Assembly: GCF_900129295.1 (NCBI RefSeq)
Contig: NZ_FQUU01000019.1
Coordinates: 1-64,000 of the forward strand
DNA: 64,000 nucleotides
Origin: Flavisolibacter ginsengisoli DSM 18119
GTDB lineage: Bacteria; Bacteroidota; Bacteroidia; Chitinophagales; Chitinophagaceae
Reading direction: 5' to 3'
The notes under the pieces were generated by a model. The model saw only the letters and a program-made list of their open reading frames with translations. It searched no databases and was not told the DNA's origin. Below are positions 16,363 through 24,429 of this stretch, piece by piece. Each line of letters begins with the position of its first letter. Position 1 is the first letter of the stretch. The position numbers and the translations under genes are program-made.

Positions 16363-18606
16363 ATGATGAAAAGCCGGCGTAAATCCCTGTGGATGATCAT
16401 TATGTCCATCTTAATTTCATTGCATGGTAGGGCACAGGATGGATGGAAAGAGCTTGGGAGCGGTAATGCATTTTTAAACCCTAATGCACATTTTTTGAAT
16501 ACCGCTACTGATCATGCAGGTAATGTATATGGAGCTGGCTTATTCACCAATGCCTCTGGATACAAATATGTGGCTAAATGGGATGGAACCTCATGGCAGG
16601 AGGTTGGCACAGGTGCTAATACGTTAAAGGCAAATGATGCTATCTTATCTATAAAAGTTGATCTTCAGGGAAACATCTATGCTGCCGGATATTTTACAAA
16701 TGCAATGGGTTACAGTTATGTTGCTAAATGGGATGGTAGCAGCTGGACAGAATTAGGCACAGGCTTAAATTCAAAGACTGCTATTTTTTCAATCGCTATA
16801 GATGCGAAAGGGACTGTTTATGCCGCAGGAGATAATGTATTCAAATGGGATGGTAGCAACTGGATTCAATTGGGTACAGGGACCAATTCACTTAAGATAA
16901 AATATTGGCCTATTCGTTCTATCATTTCAGATGCATCAGGAAATCTTTATGCCGCTGGTCAATTTAGTTATTCGAATGGCATTGCATCTGTAGCTAAATG
17001 GGATGGCATCTCATGGTCTGAGTTGGGCAGTGGGGCAAATGCTTTAAATGCAAATGGAACAATTGCCTCTCTTGCAATTGATGCTGCCAACAACATTTAT
17101 GCAGGGGGGTCTTTTAGTAATACTCCTGGCGGACAGGGATATGTAGCTAAATGGGATGGAGCATCCTGGTCTGAAGTGGGGACCGGAGCAAATAGCCTCA
17201 ATGCCAATGGCCAGACGCCAGGCGCGATAAATTCCCTCGCTATAGATAGTAAAAACAACATATATACTGCTGGATCGTTCATTGGTGCTAATGGATACAG
17301 ATACGTATCCAAATGGGATGGAACTAAGTGGTCAGAACTGGGTGCCGGATGTTACGCGTTAAATGCAAATCTTGATATTATATCTATTTCTGTAAGTGAG
17401 AATGATAACATTTACGCAGCAGGTGTTTTTCGGAATATAAATGGCAATCCATATATCGCACAGTACATAAGGTCTGGTATGCCGCCACAGCCTACGCCTA
17501 CGTTCACTCAGATAGCGCCTATTTGTGCTGGTGGCTCTTTAAACCCTTTACCAACTAAAAGCCTTGAAAACTTTTCAGGCACCTGGTCACCTGCATTAAA
17601 TAACACAAAAACTACAACCTATACTTTTACCCCGGGGCCAAACCAATGTGCCTCGATAGCGACAATGACTATACCGGTTAATGCGCCTACTAAGGTGCCA
17701 ACATTTTCACAGGTTATACCAGTTTGCAGCGGCAGCTCTTTAAGCCCTTTGCCAAGGACTTCACTGGAAGGCATATCGGGCACCTGGTCACCAGCTCTTA
17801 ACAATACTGCCACGACGTTGTATACATTTACTCCACTACCAGGACAATGTGCTTCAACTGCAACTATGACTATTGAAATAACTTCAAAGATTAAACCTAC
17901 TTTTTACCCAATCGAACCTATTTGTAGCGGGGCTTTAGTAAATCCACTTCCTTCAACATCTATTGAAAACATTAAAGGAAGCTGGTCACCTGCTTTTAAT
18001 AATACCGAAACTACATCCTATTTGTTTACTCCTTCTGGAACAGGTCAATGCGCAACAACTGCAAATACAATTGTAACCGTAAAGCCTGTTCCACCCATCG
18101 TATTTTCTACTGCAGATACTTTGATACCACCTAACACACCAATAACTTTAACACCAATAATAACAGGTAGTGTAAGTTCTTTTCTGTGGTCACCATCTAC
18201 GTTTTTGAATAACACCGTAACACAATACCCAGTTTCAACTCCCCAAAATGACATCGATTATACCATAACTGCATTCTATACAAATGGTTGCAGTGCAAAA
18301 AATAAATTTAGCATTGTCATTAACAGGGCATTACTCTTGCCATCTGCTTTCACACCTAATGGTGATGGTAAAAATGATATTTTTCAGATCCCCCCTTCCT
18401 GCCGATTTGTAAAAGTCAATGAATTCTCGGTATTTGACAGGTATGGCAAAAAGGTATTCAATACCCGGAATGTTGCTATGGGGTGGGATGGAAAAATAAA
18501 TTCTCTGCCACAAAATGCTGGAACTTATGTTTGGTACATAAATTATAACGACCCAATTCTTGGCAAACCAGTAATTCAAAAAGGAACAGTGGTTTTGATA
18601 CGATGA
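16363..18606 (+). CDS. T9SS type B (CHU_C) surface protein with beta-propeller-like and Ig-like repeats
   Basis: 747 residues from ATG 16363 (a TTG at 16342 is less likely). A signal peptide precedes ...SLHGRAQ. Residues ~20-375 contain six units with the core KWDGxxWxELGxG and YAAGxFxNAxG, a Kelch/propeller-like pattern. From 17497 to 18087 come three Cys-containing modules (PICAGGSLNPLP ... GTWSPALNN ... TYTFTP ... QCA) that belong to the same repeat family as the 17 repeats in the giant protein at 45175. The C-terminus is a CHU_C (gliding-motility-associated) domain: PSAFTPNGDGKNDIF, FDRYGKKVF, GWDGK and final VVLIR. It is exported by T9SS; adhesion is the likely role. Confidence 0.85.
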   Translation: MMKSRRKSLWMIIMSILISLHGRAQDGWKELGSGNAFLNPNAHFLNTATDHAGNVYGAGLFTNASGYKYVAKWDGTSWQEVGTGANTLKANDAILSIKVDLQGNIYAAGYFTNAMGYSYVAKWDGSSWTELGTGLNSKTAIFSIAIDAKGTVYAAGDNVFKWDGSNWIQLGTGTNSLKIKYWPIRSIISDASGNLYAAGQFSYSNGIASVAKWDGISWSELGSGANALNANGTIASLAIDAANNIYAGGSFSNTPGGQGYVAKWDGASWSEVGTGANSLNANGQTPGAINSLAIDSKNNIYTAGSFIGANGYRYVSKWDGTKWSELGAGCYALNANLDIISISVSENDNIYAAGVFRNINGNPYIAQYIRSGMPPQPTPTFTQIAPICAGGSLNPLPTKSLENFSGTWSPALNNTKTTTYTFTPGPNQCASIATMTIPVNAPTKVPTFSQVIPVCSGSSLSPLPRTSLEGISGTWSPALNNTATTLYTFTPLPGQCASTATMTIEITSKIKPTFYPIEPICSGALVNPLPSTSIENIKGSWSPAFNNTETTSYLFTPSGTGQCATTANTIVTVKPVPPIVFSTADTLIPPNTPITLTPIITGSVSSFLWSPSTFLNNTVTQYPVSTPQNDIDYTITAFYTNGCSAKNKFSIVINRALLLPSAFTPNGDGKNDIFQIPPSCRFVKVNEFSVFDRYGKKVFNTRNVAMGWDGKINSLPQNAGTYVWYINYNDPILGKPVIQKGTVVLIR

Positions 18607-18755
18607 TATTTGAAAACAAGGCCGGGCCCAACTGCCTTGGCGAATAAGTAACTGTTCACTTATTGATATAATGCTTTTTGAATCTCCTTAGCTTCTTTCT
18701 TACTACTCATCTGCAATTGCCTGATAGCTGTCAGATAGTTGTATAATAACTATCA

Positions 18756-18786
18756 TTGATTACAACCTAACAGGTGGCTAGTTTTA
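18756..18786 (+). promoter_or_regulatory. Possible Bacteroidota promoter for the cupin gene
   Basis: TTG (18756) then 20 nt then TAGTTTTA (18779-18786), one base from TAnnTTTG, ending 51 nt before the cupin ATG. Confidence 0.35.
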
Positions 18787-18837
18787 ATTTAGTGACAAAC
18801 ATTACAATGCAACTTCCTAATTTTTAAAAATTAGTCT

Positions 18838-19260
18838 ATGAAAGGGTTTAAAACTAACATCGAAAAGGACACAATGGAAAACAGGAACTTCCGAAAAGTA
18901 CTCTATACAGGCAAGCACCTTCAACTGGTATTAATGAGCCTGAAAGCGGGGGAAGAAATAGGAGAAGAAACGCATAAAGATGGCGACCAGTTCTTCCGTG
19001 TGGAGAAAGGAAATGGAAAATGTTTTGTAGATGGGCATGAATACCCGTTACATGATGGGGATGTCCTGGTGGTTCCTGCCGGTGCAAAGCATAATGTGAT
19101 CAATACCGATAACAAAGAAGATTTAAAGCTTTATACGCTTTATGGTCCTCCGCAACATAAAGATGGAGTAGTGCGTGCTACCAAAGAAGAAGCAGAAAAG
19201 AAAGAGGAAAAGTTTGACGGTAAAATAACAGAGACGGGTAAGGCCATACCAGTGCTTTGA
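18838..19260 (+). CDS. Cupin-domain protein
   Basis: 140 residues, small single-domain cupin. Motif 1 reads GEEIGEETHKDGDQFFRVEKGNG, here the metal ligands are probably His46, Gln50 and Glu54-like positions; motif 2 is PAGAKHNVINT with the second-motif His. The C-terminus is charged (TKEEAEKKEEKFDGK), as in close relatives. I chose the ATG at 18838 because the family usually begins MKGxxTNIEK. The substrate is unknown. Located before Dps and OsmC-type genes, which suggests a stress or detoxification setting. Confidence 0.82.
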   Translation: MKGFKTNIEKDTMENRNFRKVLYTGKHLQLVLMSLKAGEEIGEETHKDGDQFFRVEKGNGKCFVDGHEYPLHDGDVLVVPAGAKHNVINTDNKEDLKLYTLYGPPQHKDGVVRATKEEAEKKEEKFDGKITETGKAIPVL

Positions 19261-19619
19261 TAAATTATAAAACGGTAGGGGTGTAAATCTTCCTGGAAGT
19301 ATTACCTACGCCTGCCAGCGCAGAAAAGTCTTTGGCTGTTCATTGGCAAGGTGCCTGTTTTTATTAATGCAAAGAGTAAACTACCTAAAAACAAAAGGCC
19401 GGGAGAGCCGGCCTTTTACCGTAAATAGCTTCCCTTCTCTATAAGTCTTCACTTAAACATCAAGGGGCAACTACACTATTTTAAAATTCAATCTTTCTGA
19501 ACTCAACTTCTCCACCTATTAAACCTATGCTTTTTAAGCACCTGGTATTCCATTACCAGGATAACTGCATTAAAGACTTAGAACATCCATTCAATCCATG
19601 GCTGGCTTTTGATTCACTA
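19261..19619. other. Gene-free region between convergent cupin and dps genes
   Basis: Contains the bidirectional terminator at 19393-19417 and a 7-bp hairpin (CCTGGTA/TACCAGG) at 19541-19560 that may end the dps transcript. Nothing else seen. Confidence 0.55.
19393..19417. terminator. Bidirectional rho-independent terminator
   Basis: AAAAGGCCGG / CCGGCCTTTT, a perfect 10-bp stem with a 5-nt loop and A/T runs on both sides, between convergent genes. Confidence 0.75.
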
Positions 19620-20093
19620 TTACTTCAAATGCGCCCTTAACATCCAGGCCATCTTTTCATGGGTTTCCATCAGGCCTGTTATAAAATCACTGGTACCGGC
19701 ATCTTTCCATTCTTCAGCATAGCGGTCTATATTTTCACGTAAATGAATGATGATCGTCTCGTGATCACCAAGCAGGGATTTCATGAAACCGGCACTGTCA
19801 TTTTTGGCCCTTGATTCTTCACTCAAATGCGTTTCTGCCAGGAAGCCTGCCAGCGTGGCTTCTGCATAGTGGCCAATGGTGCGGATGCGTTCAGCAATAT
19901 CGTCAATGATGCTTTCGAGTTGCTTGTACTGCTCTTCAAGGAAACGATGGATGGTCAAGAAATCAGCCCCTTCTACATTCCAATGCGCCTTCCTGGTTTT
20001 GATATACAACACATGCTCATCTGCCAGTAAAATGTTCAATGATTTAGCTATTTCCGCAGTATTTGCCGGCTTAATGCCAATTTCGGTTTTCAT
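19620..20093 (-). CDS. dps: Dps family ferritin-like DNA-protection protein
   Basis: 157 residues. The Dps signature is present: KAHWNVEG with His37, then HRFLEEQYKQLESIIDDIAERI with His49, Asp64/65 and Glu68 as the inter-subunit ferroxidase ligands, and IRTIG after it. Dps forms a dodecamer in the cytoplasm that oxidises Fe2+ with H2O2 and protects DNA. The gene lies 69 nt downstream of the OsmC-4Fe4S gene on the same strand, so the two probably form an operon for oxidative stress. The start at 20093 gives the usual length. Confidence 0.92.
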   Translation of the reverse strand: MKTEIGIKPANTAEIAKSLNILLADEHVLYIKTRKAHWNVEGADFLTIHRFLEEQYKQLESIIDDIAERIRTIGHYAEATLAGFLAETHLSEESRAKNDSAGFMKSLLGDHETIIIHLRENIDRYAEEWKDAGTSDFITGLMETHEKMAWMLRAHLK

Positions 20094-20162
20094 GATCTGT
20101 TAGTTTATGTTTAAAGAATTAGTAAATAAAATGACGGCCCTGGATCCTGATTGCTTTTACTG

Positions 20163-20816
20163 CTACTGTGTTTTGTTTTCCGGCTCATTTTTGATGAACA
20201 CCAGGGCGCCGGAAGGACATTTGGCAATCTGCTGTTCCAGTTTTTCCGCTGATGCACCACCGGGATCGATCCATTTCCGTAAGCTTGGTTTAAAGACCTG
20301 TGGCATTTGCGTCCAGCACCGGGTGGAATGCTGGCAGAACTCCGGCTTCCATAAAACAGTCACCTCCTCGTTGGCATATTTAATGGTTTTGGCATCCCCT
20401 TCCCTGTAAACAAAGACCCTTACTTTTAGTTCACCCTGGAGGATTTTGGAAATGGGACAGGCCTTTGCTATGTCCAGTAACTGCATTTTCTGTTCATCAC
20501 TAACTGGACTTATAAACAAAATATCGCAATCAATGATGGTAGTGGTTATGCCTTCTTTAGTTTCCTGGTACAGGTTGGCGTTAACGGCTACCTGGTCAAT
20601 GGTCCAGCCTTTCCGGTCAATATACATGCGCAGTGTGATCAGCTTACAGGAAGCCAGGGAAGAAAGCAAAAGCGTGAAGGGATCCGGGCCAGTATCTTTT
20701 CCACCAATAGTTGTTGGCTCATCGGCAACAAACTTTCCATTCCGCCATTCAATAGTGCATTGGTATTTACTATTGCCAATAGTGCCATGAACAGGTTTTT
20801 CTAATTTGTATTTCAT
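20163..20816 (-). CDS. OsmC-like protein fused to a 4Fe-4S mono-cluster domain
   Basis: 217 residues. Residues ~15-135 are OsmC-like (GPDPFTLLLSSLASCKLITLRMY with the conserved Cys, then CPISKIL with a second Cys), the fold that reduces organic peroxides with paired cysteines. Residues ~145-205 match the divergent mono-cluster ferredoxin domain (YjdI-like): FCQHSTRCWTQMPQVF and AKCPSGAL carry the Cys ligands. The fusion could couple electron transfer to peroxide or sulfur chemistry, an inference. Located upstream of dps on the same strand. Confidence 0.85.
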   Translation of the reverse strand: MKYKLEKPVHGTIGNSKYQCTIEWRNGKFVADEPTTIGGKDTGPDPFTLLLSSLASCKLITLRMYIDRKGWTIDQVAVNANLYQETKEGITTTIIDCDILFISPVSDEQKMQLLDIAKACPISKILQGELKVRVFVYREGDAKTIKYANEEVTVLWKPEFCQHSTRCWTQMPQVFKPSLRKWIDPGGASAEKLEQQIAKCPSGALVFIKNEPENKTQ

Positions 20817-21336
20817 AGTAATGGTGCTGGTCCTGTTTGTTTGATAAAAAAATGGGTAGTCCGGGAATAAATGACCGTTTTATTCCTTGTTGGGATCAGT
20901 AAAGGATAGGCTACAATATGGTTGAACATTGCCTGGCATTTTGCTGGACTGGTTGCTACAAGTGGTATCATTTATTACGGTTTGGTGATGGCAGGAAAGA
21001 AAACCTTGAAGAGTAGGGACCGTGCTTCTTAAAGTTATGCTTATTATTCCATTTCACAGTTACCCATGGGGGTTAGGGTAATGAACTGTGTAAATAGGAA
21101 AGTTATAGTGAGGAAGAAAAAATTTCCTTGCGCAACGATGAGGGGCTAAATTTTCAAAGGAATACGGATCGGTCCTTCACCCTTATCAACTCATCAACCT
21201 ATTAATCTTGAAACTGTCCGGATAACATTGTCCAGCTTAAGCTTTTTTTAGTTTTTTAGTTTTTCATTTTGCCTTGCTCTCGCTGGCATATATCTCCGAA
21301 AAGTATTATCTTCAAAAGAACGAAAACTGACCAGGT
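20817..21336. other. Gene-free region upstream of the fusion regulator
   Basis: No firm gene. A 36-residue frame with a TTG start at 20922-21032 encodes one hydrophobic helix (LVATSGIIYYGLVMAG) then a basic tail, and could be a small membrane protein or a gene remnant. Divergent promoters for the OsmC-4Fe4S gene and the AraC-type gene should lie here but were not assigned. Confidence 0.4.
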
Positions 21337-22428
21337 ATGCCAATCTACATGGATGTGCACAATGTGCCCGGCGTCAAGGCCGGGGACGTAGCAGGGGCTC
21401 ATGCCAAAGACCTGCTCCACCAGGATGATTACGGTTGTAAATGCATGACCTATTGGGTAGACGAATGGCGGGAGACCATCTTTTGCCTCATAGAAGCGCC
21501 TGATAAGGATGCGGTAAAGGAAATGCACCGCAATGCACATGGCCTGGTTCCCAACAAGATCATAGAAGTCAGCAGCTCTGTGGTTCAATCCTTTTTAGGG
21601 AGGATCTATGACCCCGAGGAAGCTGAGGTAAATAATGAAGGTCTTAAAGTGTTCAGTGACCCTTCCTTCAGGGTGTTGTTACTCACCAGCACAACTGACC
21701 CTGTGCTGCTGCGTCACCAGCTTGGCGCCGATCATGCTAATGAACTGTTGAACAGGCATAATCAAATCATAAGGAAGATGATCGCGGAGTATGGCGGCAG
21801 TGAAGTGGAGCATGGAGGCAATGGCTTTATCATCTCCTTTACATCAGCTGCCAAAGCCGTTTCGTGTGCACTGGCACTGCAACATGAACTCCATGGTATG
21901 GAGAACCTGGGTATTAAGATGAGCATCAGCGCGGGCGAGCCTATAGAGAAGAGCAACAAGCTTTTTGGTGATGCCATACAAAAGGCGCAATGCATGTGCG
22001 CTATCGGTAAATACCTGCAGGTCGCGCTGGCTTCGTCTGTGAAGGAAATGGTGGCAAAAGATTATAGCACCAATGGCAATGGGTTTTTTACACTGCCGCC
22101 GCAGGACGAACAACTGCTGGAAATGTTGTTTGCCAGGCTGGAAGAACACTGGCAGGACCCTGATTTTGACATCGAGGATTACTGCCATGAAATGGCCATG
22201 AGCAAATCGCAGCTATATCGCAAAACTGTTGCGTTGACGGGTTTTTCACCAAATACACTGCTGAAAGAATTTCGCCTGGAAAAGGCCAAGCAGCTCATGA
22301 AAAAGCAGCACTATAATGTGAGCCAGATTACTTTTGATTCCGGCTTTACCAGCCCATCCTATTTTACCAAGTGCTTCAAAAAGAAATATGGATTACTGCC
22401 CATGAGCTATATGGGGATGCTGGGGTGA
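21337..22428 (+). CDS. DUF4242 / degenerate nucleotide-cyclase-like / AraC fusion regulator
   Basis: 363 residues, three parts. Residues 1-85 are DUF4242-like (MPIYMDVHNVPGV ... CLIEAPDKDAVKEMHRNAHG). Residues ~110-225 follow the class III adenylate/guanylate cyclase pattern (HNQIIRKMIAEYGGSEVEHG, FISFTSAAKAVSCALALQ, SISAGEP), but the two metal-binding Asp positions appear replaced: the first strand reads LLLTSTTD instead of a FTDI-type motif and the GDG turn reads GNG. Residues ~265-363 are an AraC HTH (AMSKSQLYRKTVALTGFSPN, SQITFDSGFTSPSYFTKCFKK). It is probably a transcription factor in which a dead cyclase domain and the DUF4242 domain sense a ligand. A secreted DUF4242 protein follows at 23969. 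Confidence 0.8.
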   Translation: MPIYMDVHNVPGVKAGDVAGAHAKDLLHQDDYGCKCMTYWVDEWRETIFCLIEAPDKDAVKEMHRNAHGLVPNKIIEVSSSVVQSFLGRIYDPEEAEVNNEGLKVFSDPSFRVLLLTSTTDPVLLRHQLGADHANELLNRHNQIIRKMIAEYGGSEVEHGGNGFIISFTSAAKAVSCALALQHELHGMENLGIKMSISAGEPIEKSNKLFGDAIQKAQCMCAIGKYLQVALASSVKEMVAKDYSTNGNGFFTLPPQDEQLLEMLFARLEEHWQDPDFDIEDYCHEMAMSKSQLYRKTVALTGFSPNTLLKEFRLEKAKQLMKKQHYNVSQITFDSGFTSPSYFTKCFKKKYGLLPMSYMGMLG

Positions 22429-22487
22429 GGATTATTTAATAGGTAAGATTTAATATTTAATATTTGGGGTCGCTTTGGTGGAAGAGG

Positions 22488-22523
22488 TTGACAAGTTAAC
22501 AGGTTGAAAAGTTGACAAGGAGG
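22488..22523. repeat. GTTGACAAG/GTTGAAAAG short-word repeat
   Basis: Three degenerate copies of GTTGA(A/C)AAG in a row, the same word that recurs at 41750-41780, 42055-42080 and 42225-42325, and as its complement at 23640-23680 and 23760-23790. Confidence 0.65.
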
Positions 22524-22562
22524 GTTTTCTAATAAAAGCTTTCATTCCTGTTTTAATTTATT

Positions 22563-22854
22563 GTGCCTTCGGCGAGTCACTTTTTGCTTGCTCAAAAAGT
22601 AACCAAAAAGAGCAGGCAAACACCATCGCTCCGCGGGTTTTGCCGGGCTAGCGCACAACGGTTATTACTACTGATGGCTTGATGCATTTTGATTACGGTC
22701 TTTCCACGATTGTGCAGTCTTCACCACAATTGGTAGATACCTTTAGTTTAATCACGTGCTATTCGGGGATACTGCAGGCACTGAATTGCGGAGGGAGGGC
22801 TTCGGCCTAAAAGCGGCAGTGCAATCGAATTTCCGCAATTAGGTGCTGCAGGCA
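22563..22854. repeat. Dispersed ~300-bp repeat, copy A
   Basis: Starts GTGCCTTCGGCGAGT and contains GCTCCGCGGGTTTTGCCGGG and GCGCACAAC; it ends in an imperfect hairpin whose arms are GCAGGCACTGAATTGCGGA (22774-22792) and TCCGCAATTAGGTGCTGC (22832-22849). A second copy lies 524 bp downstream. No start-to-stop frame spans it. Confidence 0.75.
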
Positions 22855-23086
22855 GTTTTAAATTCCAGGTGTTTTTGCGTTTCGTTAGATTAATACCAGA
22901 TACAGTTCTTAAAAGTGTAAAGTTTCTTTCTCTCTTCTCTGCGAACCTTTGCGAAAAGCTCTGCATCCTCTGCGATACTGATTACGCAATAAGATGCATG
23001 GGTATGTTGCCATTGGCACTGAAATCTTTTTCTGAGGTCCAGCTTATAGGAAAAAGGGATTGAGGGTGTTTTATTTTTTATGATTG

Positions 23087-23390
23087 GTGCCTTCGGCGAG
23101 TTCCTTTTGTTCGTTTTTTTTGCTTGCCCAAAAAAAAGAACCAAAAAAAAGGGCAGGCAAACCCCAACGCTCCGCGGGTTTTGCCGGGCCAGCGCACAAC
23201 AGTTTTTACTACCGGGGGCTTGATACATTAAGATTACAGTCTTTCATCTATAGTTTTTACTTCACTACAAATAGATAGAGTCTGAAGATTGATCACGTGA
23301 TATGCGCAGAAACTAAAGGCGCTGAATTGCGGAGGGTAGGCTTCGGTCTATTGAGCTTTCAGTAATCGAATTTCCGCAATGAGGCGCTGG
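23087..23390. repeat. Dispersed ~300-bp repeat, copy B
   Basis: Same order of blocks as copy A in the same orientation (GTGCCTTCGGCGAGT, a poly-T/poly-A hairpin, GCTCCGCGGGTTTTGCCGGG, GCGCACAAC, ATCACGTG, GCTGAATTGCGGAGGG, then TTTCCGCAAT). The blocks are conserved while the spacers have diverged, a pattern of selection or repeated conversion on the blocks. Confidence 0.75.
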
Positions 23391-23419
23391 ACGAGGTTGC
23401 AGGTTCGTTCAGTTTTTTG

Positions 23420-23840
23420 GTTACGTTGAATTTGGTGGATCTTAGGTCATACAGGCTTTACTATTTCAACAGTCGCCTATGTTTTTGCCACAGATCCCGC
23501 CAAAGGCGGGATGACAAGGAACAGTGTGATCGATTGCCGGAAGTACTAGTGTCAATCAGCCTCAAACAATATATATCTGTGCCTCTCTGTGTCGCTCTGC
23601 CTCAGTGGTCCCTCTCTCTACTAGTGAGACTCTCTCCTTATCAACTTGTCAACTTTTCAACCTTTCAACTCAACGCTCCGTGCCTCTCTGTGTCGCCCTG
23701 CCGCTGTGGTTCCTCTCTCTACTCCTGACTACCGACTCCCGACTACCGACTCCCTCCCTTTTCAACTTTTCAACCTGTCAACCTTTCAACTTCCTCCTTC
23801 GTGTTCCTTCGTGCCTTAGAGTCTTAGTGGCCTCTCTTCT
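23420..23840. repeat. Mosaic of short repeated words (minus orientation)
   Basis: Built from CTCTCTGTGTCGCTCTGCC-type words (twice, 23581 and 23682), CAACTTTTCAACC-type words (several), CGACTCCCGACTACCGACTC and CTTCGTGCCTTAG. These are reverse complements of words in the 41.7-42.3 kb mosaic. No gene supported. Confidence 0.7.
23494..23512. repeat. Short GC-rich hairpin
   Basis: ATCCCGCC AAA GGCGGGAT, a perfect 8-bp stem with a 3-nt loop inside the word mosaic. Confidence 0.6.
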
Positions 23841-23858
23841 TATTGATCAAAATTTACC

Positions 23859-23915
23859 ATTTGTTGAACGATTTGTTACAGGTGCTGTGCTATTTGTTGA
23901 ACGATTTGTTACAGG
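23859..23915 (+). promoter_or_regulatory. Two identical 24-bp direct repeats upstream of the secreted DUF4242 gene
   Basis: The word from ATTTGTTGAACG to ATTTGTTACAGG occurs at 23859-23882 and 23892-23915, with period 33 bp (close to three helical turns). Each unit itself has two ATTTGTT half-sites 12 bp apart. They end 53 nt before the ATG at 23969, so they may be tandem activator sites, possibly for the nearby AraC-type regulator (inference). Confidence 0.5.
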
Positions 23916-23968
23916 GTATGGGCATGGTGTGAGGGTACCTTTATGCTTCAACACTCAAACAAACTATT

Positions 23969-24358
23969 ATGAAACGAATGACCAAACAATGCGCACTTTT
24001 TGTTGCCCTACTGCTATTGGGCAGCTATAGCGCTATGGCCCAGGCTACCAGCGGTAGCACGGCGCCCACTGCCAATGCTCCTGTATTAAAGACCTACCTG
24101 ATCGAAAGGGAGATCCCTGATGCAGGCAAGCTGACACCAGCCCAACTGAAAACCATTTCTCAAACCTCATGCGCTGTATTAAAACAAATGGGTCCTTCCA
24201 TTCAATGGGTACAGAGCTATGTGACCGGCAACAAGATCTACTGCGTTTACAAGGCTGAAAATGCAGAACTGATTAAAGAACACGCTAAAAAAGGCGGCTT
24301 CCCGGCCAACAACATCATCGAGATCGCCAATGTGATCAGTCCTGCGACGGCGCAATGA
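23969..24358 (+). CDS. Secreted DUF4242 protein
   Basis: 129 residues. N-terminal signal peptide (CALFVALLLLGSYSAMAQ) with cleavage near AMA-Q. The mature part is a single DUF4242 domain: YLIEREIPDAGKLTPAQLK, QWVQSYVTGNKIYCVYKAEN, IKEHAKKGGFPANNI. Members of this fold include a nickel-binding Streptomyces protein, so metal binding is possible. Its homologous domain is also fused to the AraC-type regulator 1.5 kb upstream. A lipoprotein gene follows 71 nt downstream and may be cotranscribed. Confidence 0.8.
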   Translation: MKRMTKQCALFVALLLLGSYSAMAQATSGSTAPTANAPVLKTYLIEREIPDAGKLTPAQLKTISQTSCAVLKQMGPSIQWVQSYVTGNKIYCVYKAENAELIKEHAKKGGFPANNIIEIANVISPATAQ

Positions 24359-24429
24359 TAGTACTCCCCCGGGAGCGCACACTATTCATTGCACTGCATT
24401 TATTCATTCATCATTCAAACAGATAGAAA

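Larger units (their letters stand above)
22429..23968. other. 1.5-kb repeat-rich gene-free region
   Basis: No gene supported. It holds two diverged ~300-bp repeats (22563-22854 and 23087-23390), a short-word mosaic (23420-23840), a palindrome (23494-23512) and two 24-bp direct repeats (23859-23915) just before the secreted DUF4242 gene. Open frames here are made of the repeats. Confidence 0.65.

Noticed and set aside
20922-21032. 36-residue small membrane protein with a TTG start
   Set aside because: Only one hydrophobic helix supports it; no SD or promoter and no neighbour logic. Noted in the region entry.
22869-23278. Short frames in the dispersed-repeat region
   Set aside because: They run through repeat blocks and change frame between copies, so they are by-products of the repeats.
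23494-23512. Hairpin as a terminator
   Set aside because: No T-run and no gene ends near it; treated as part of the repeat mosaic.
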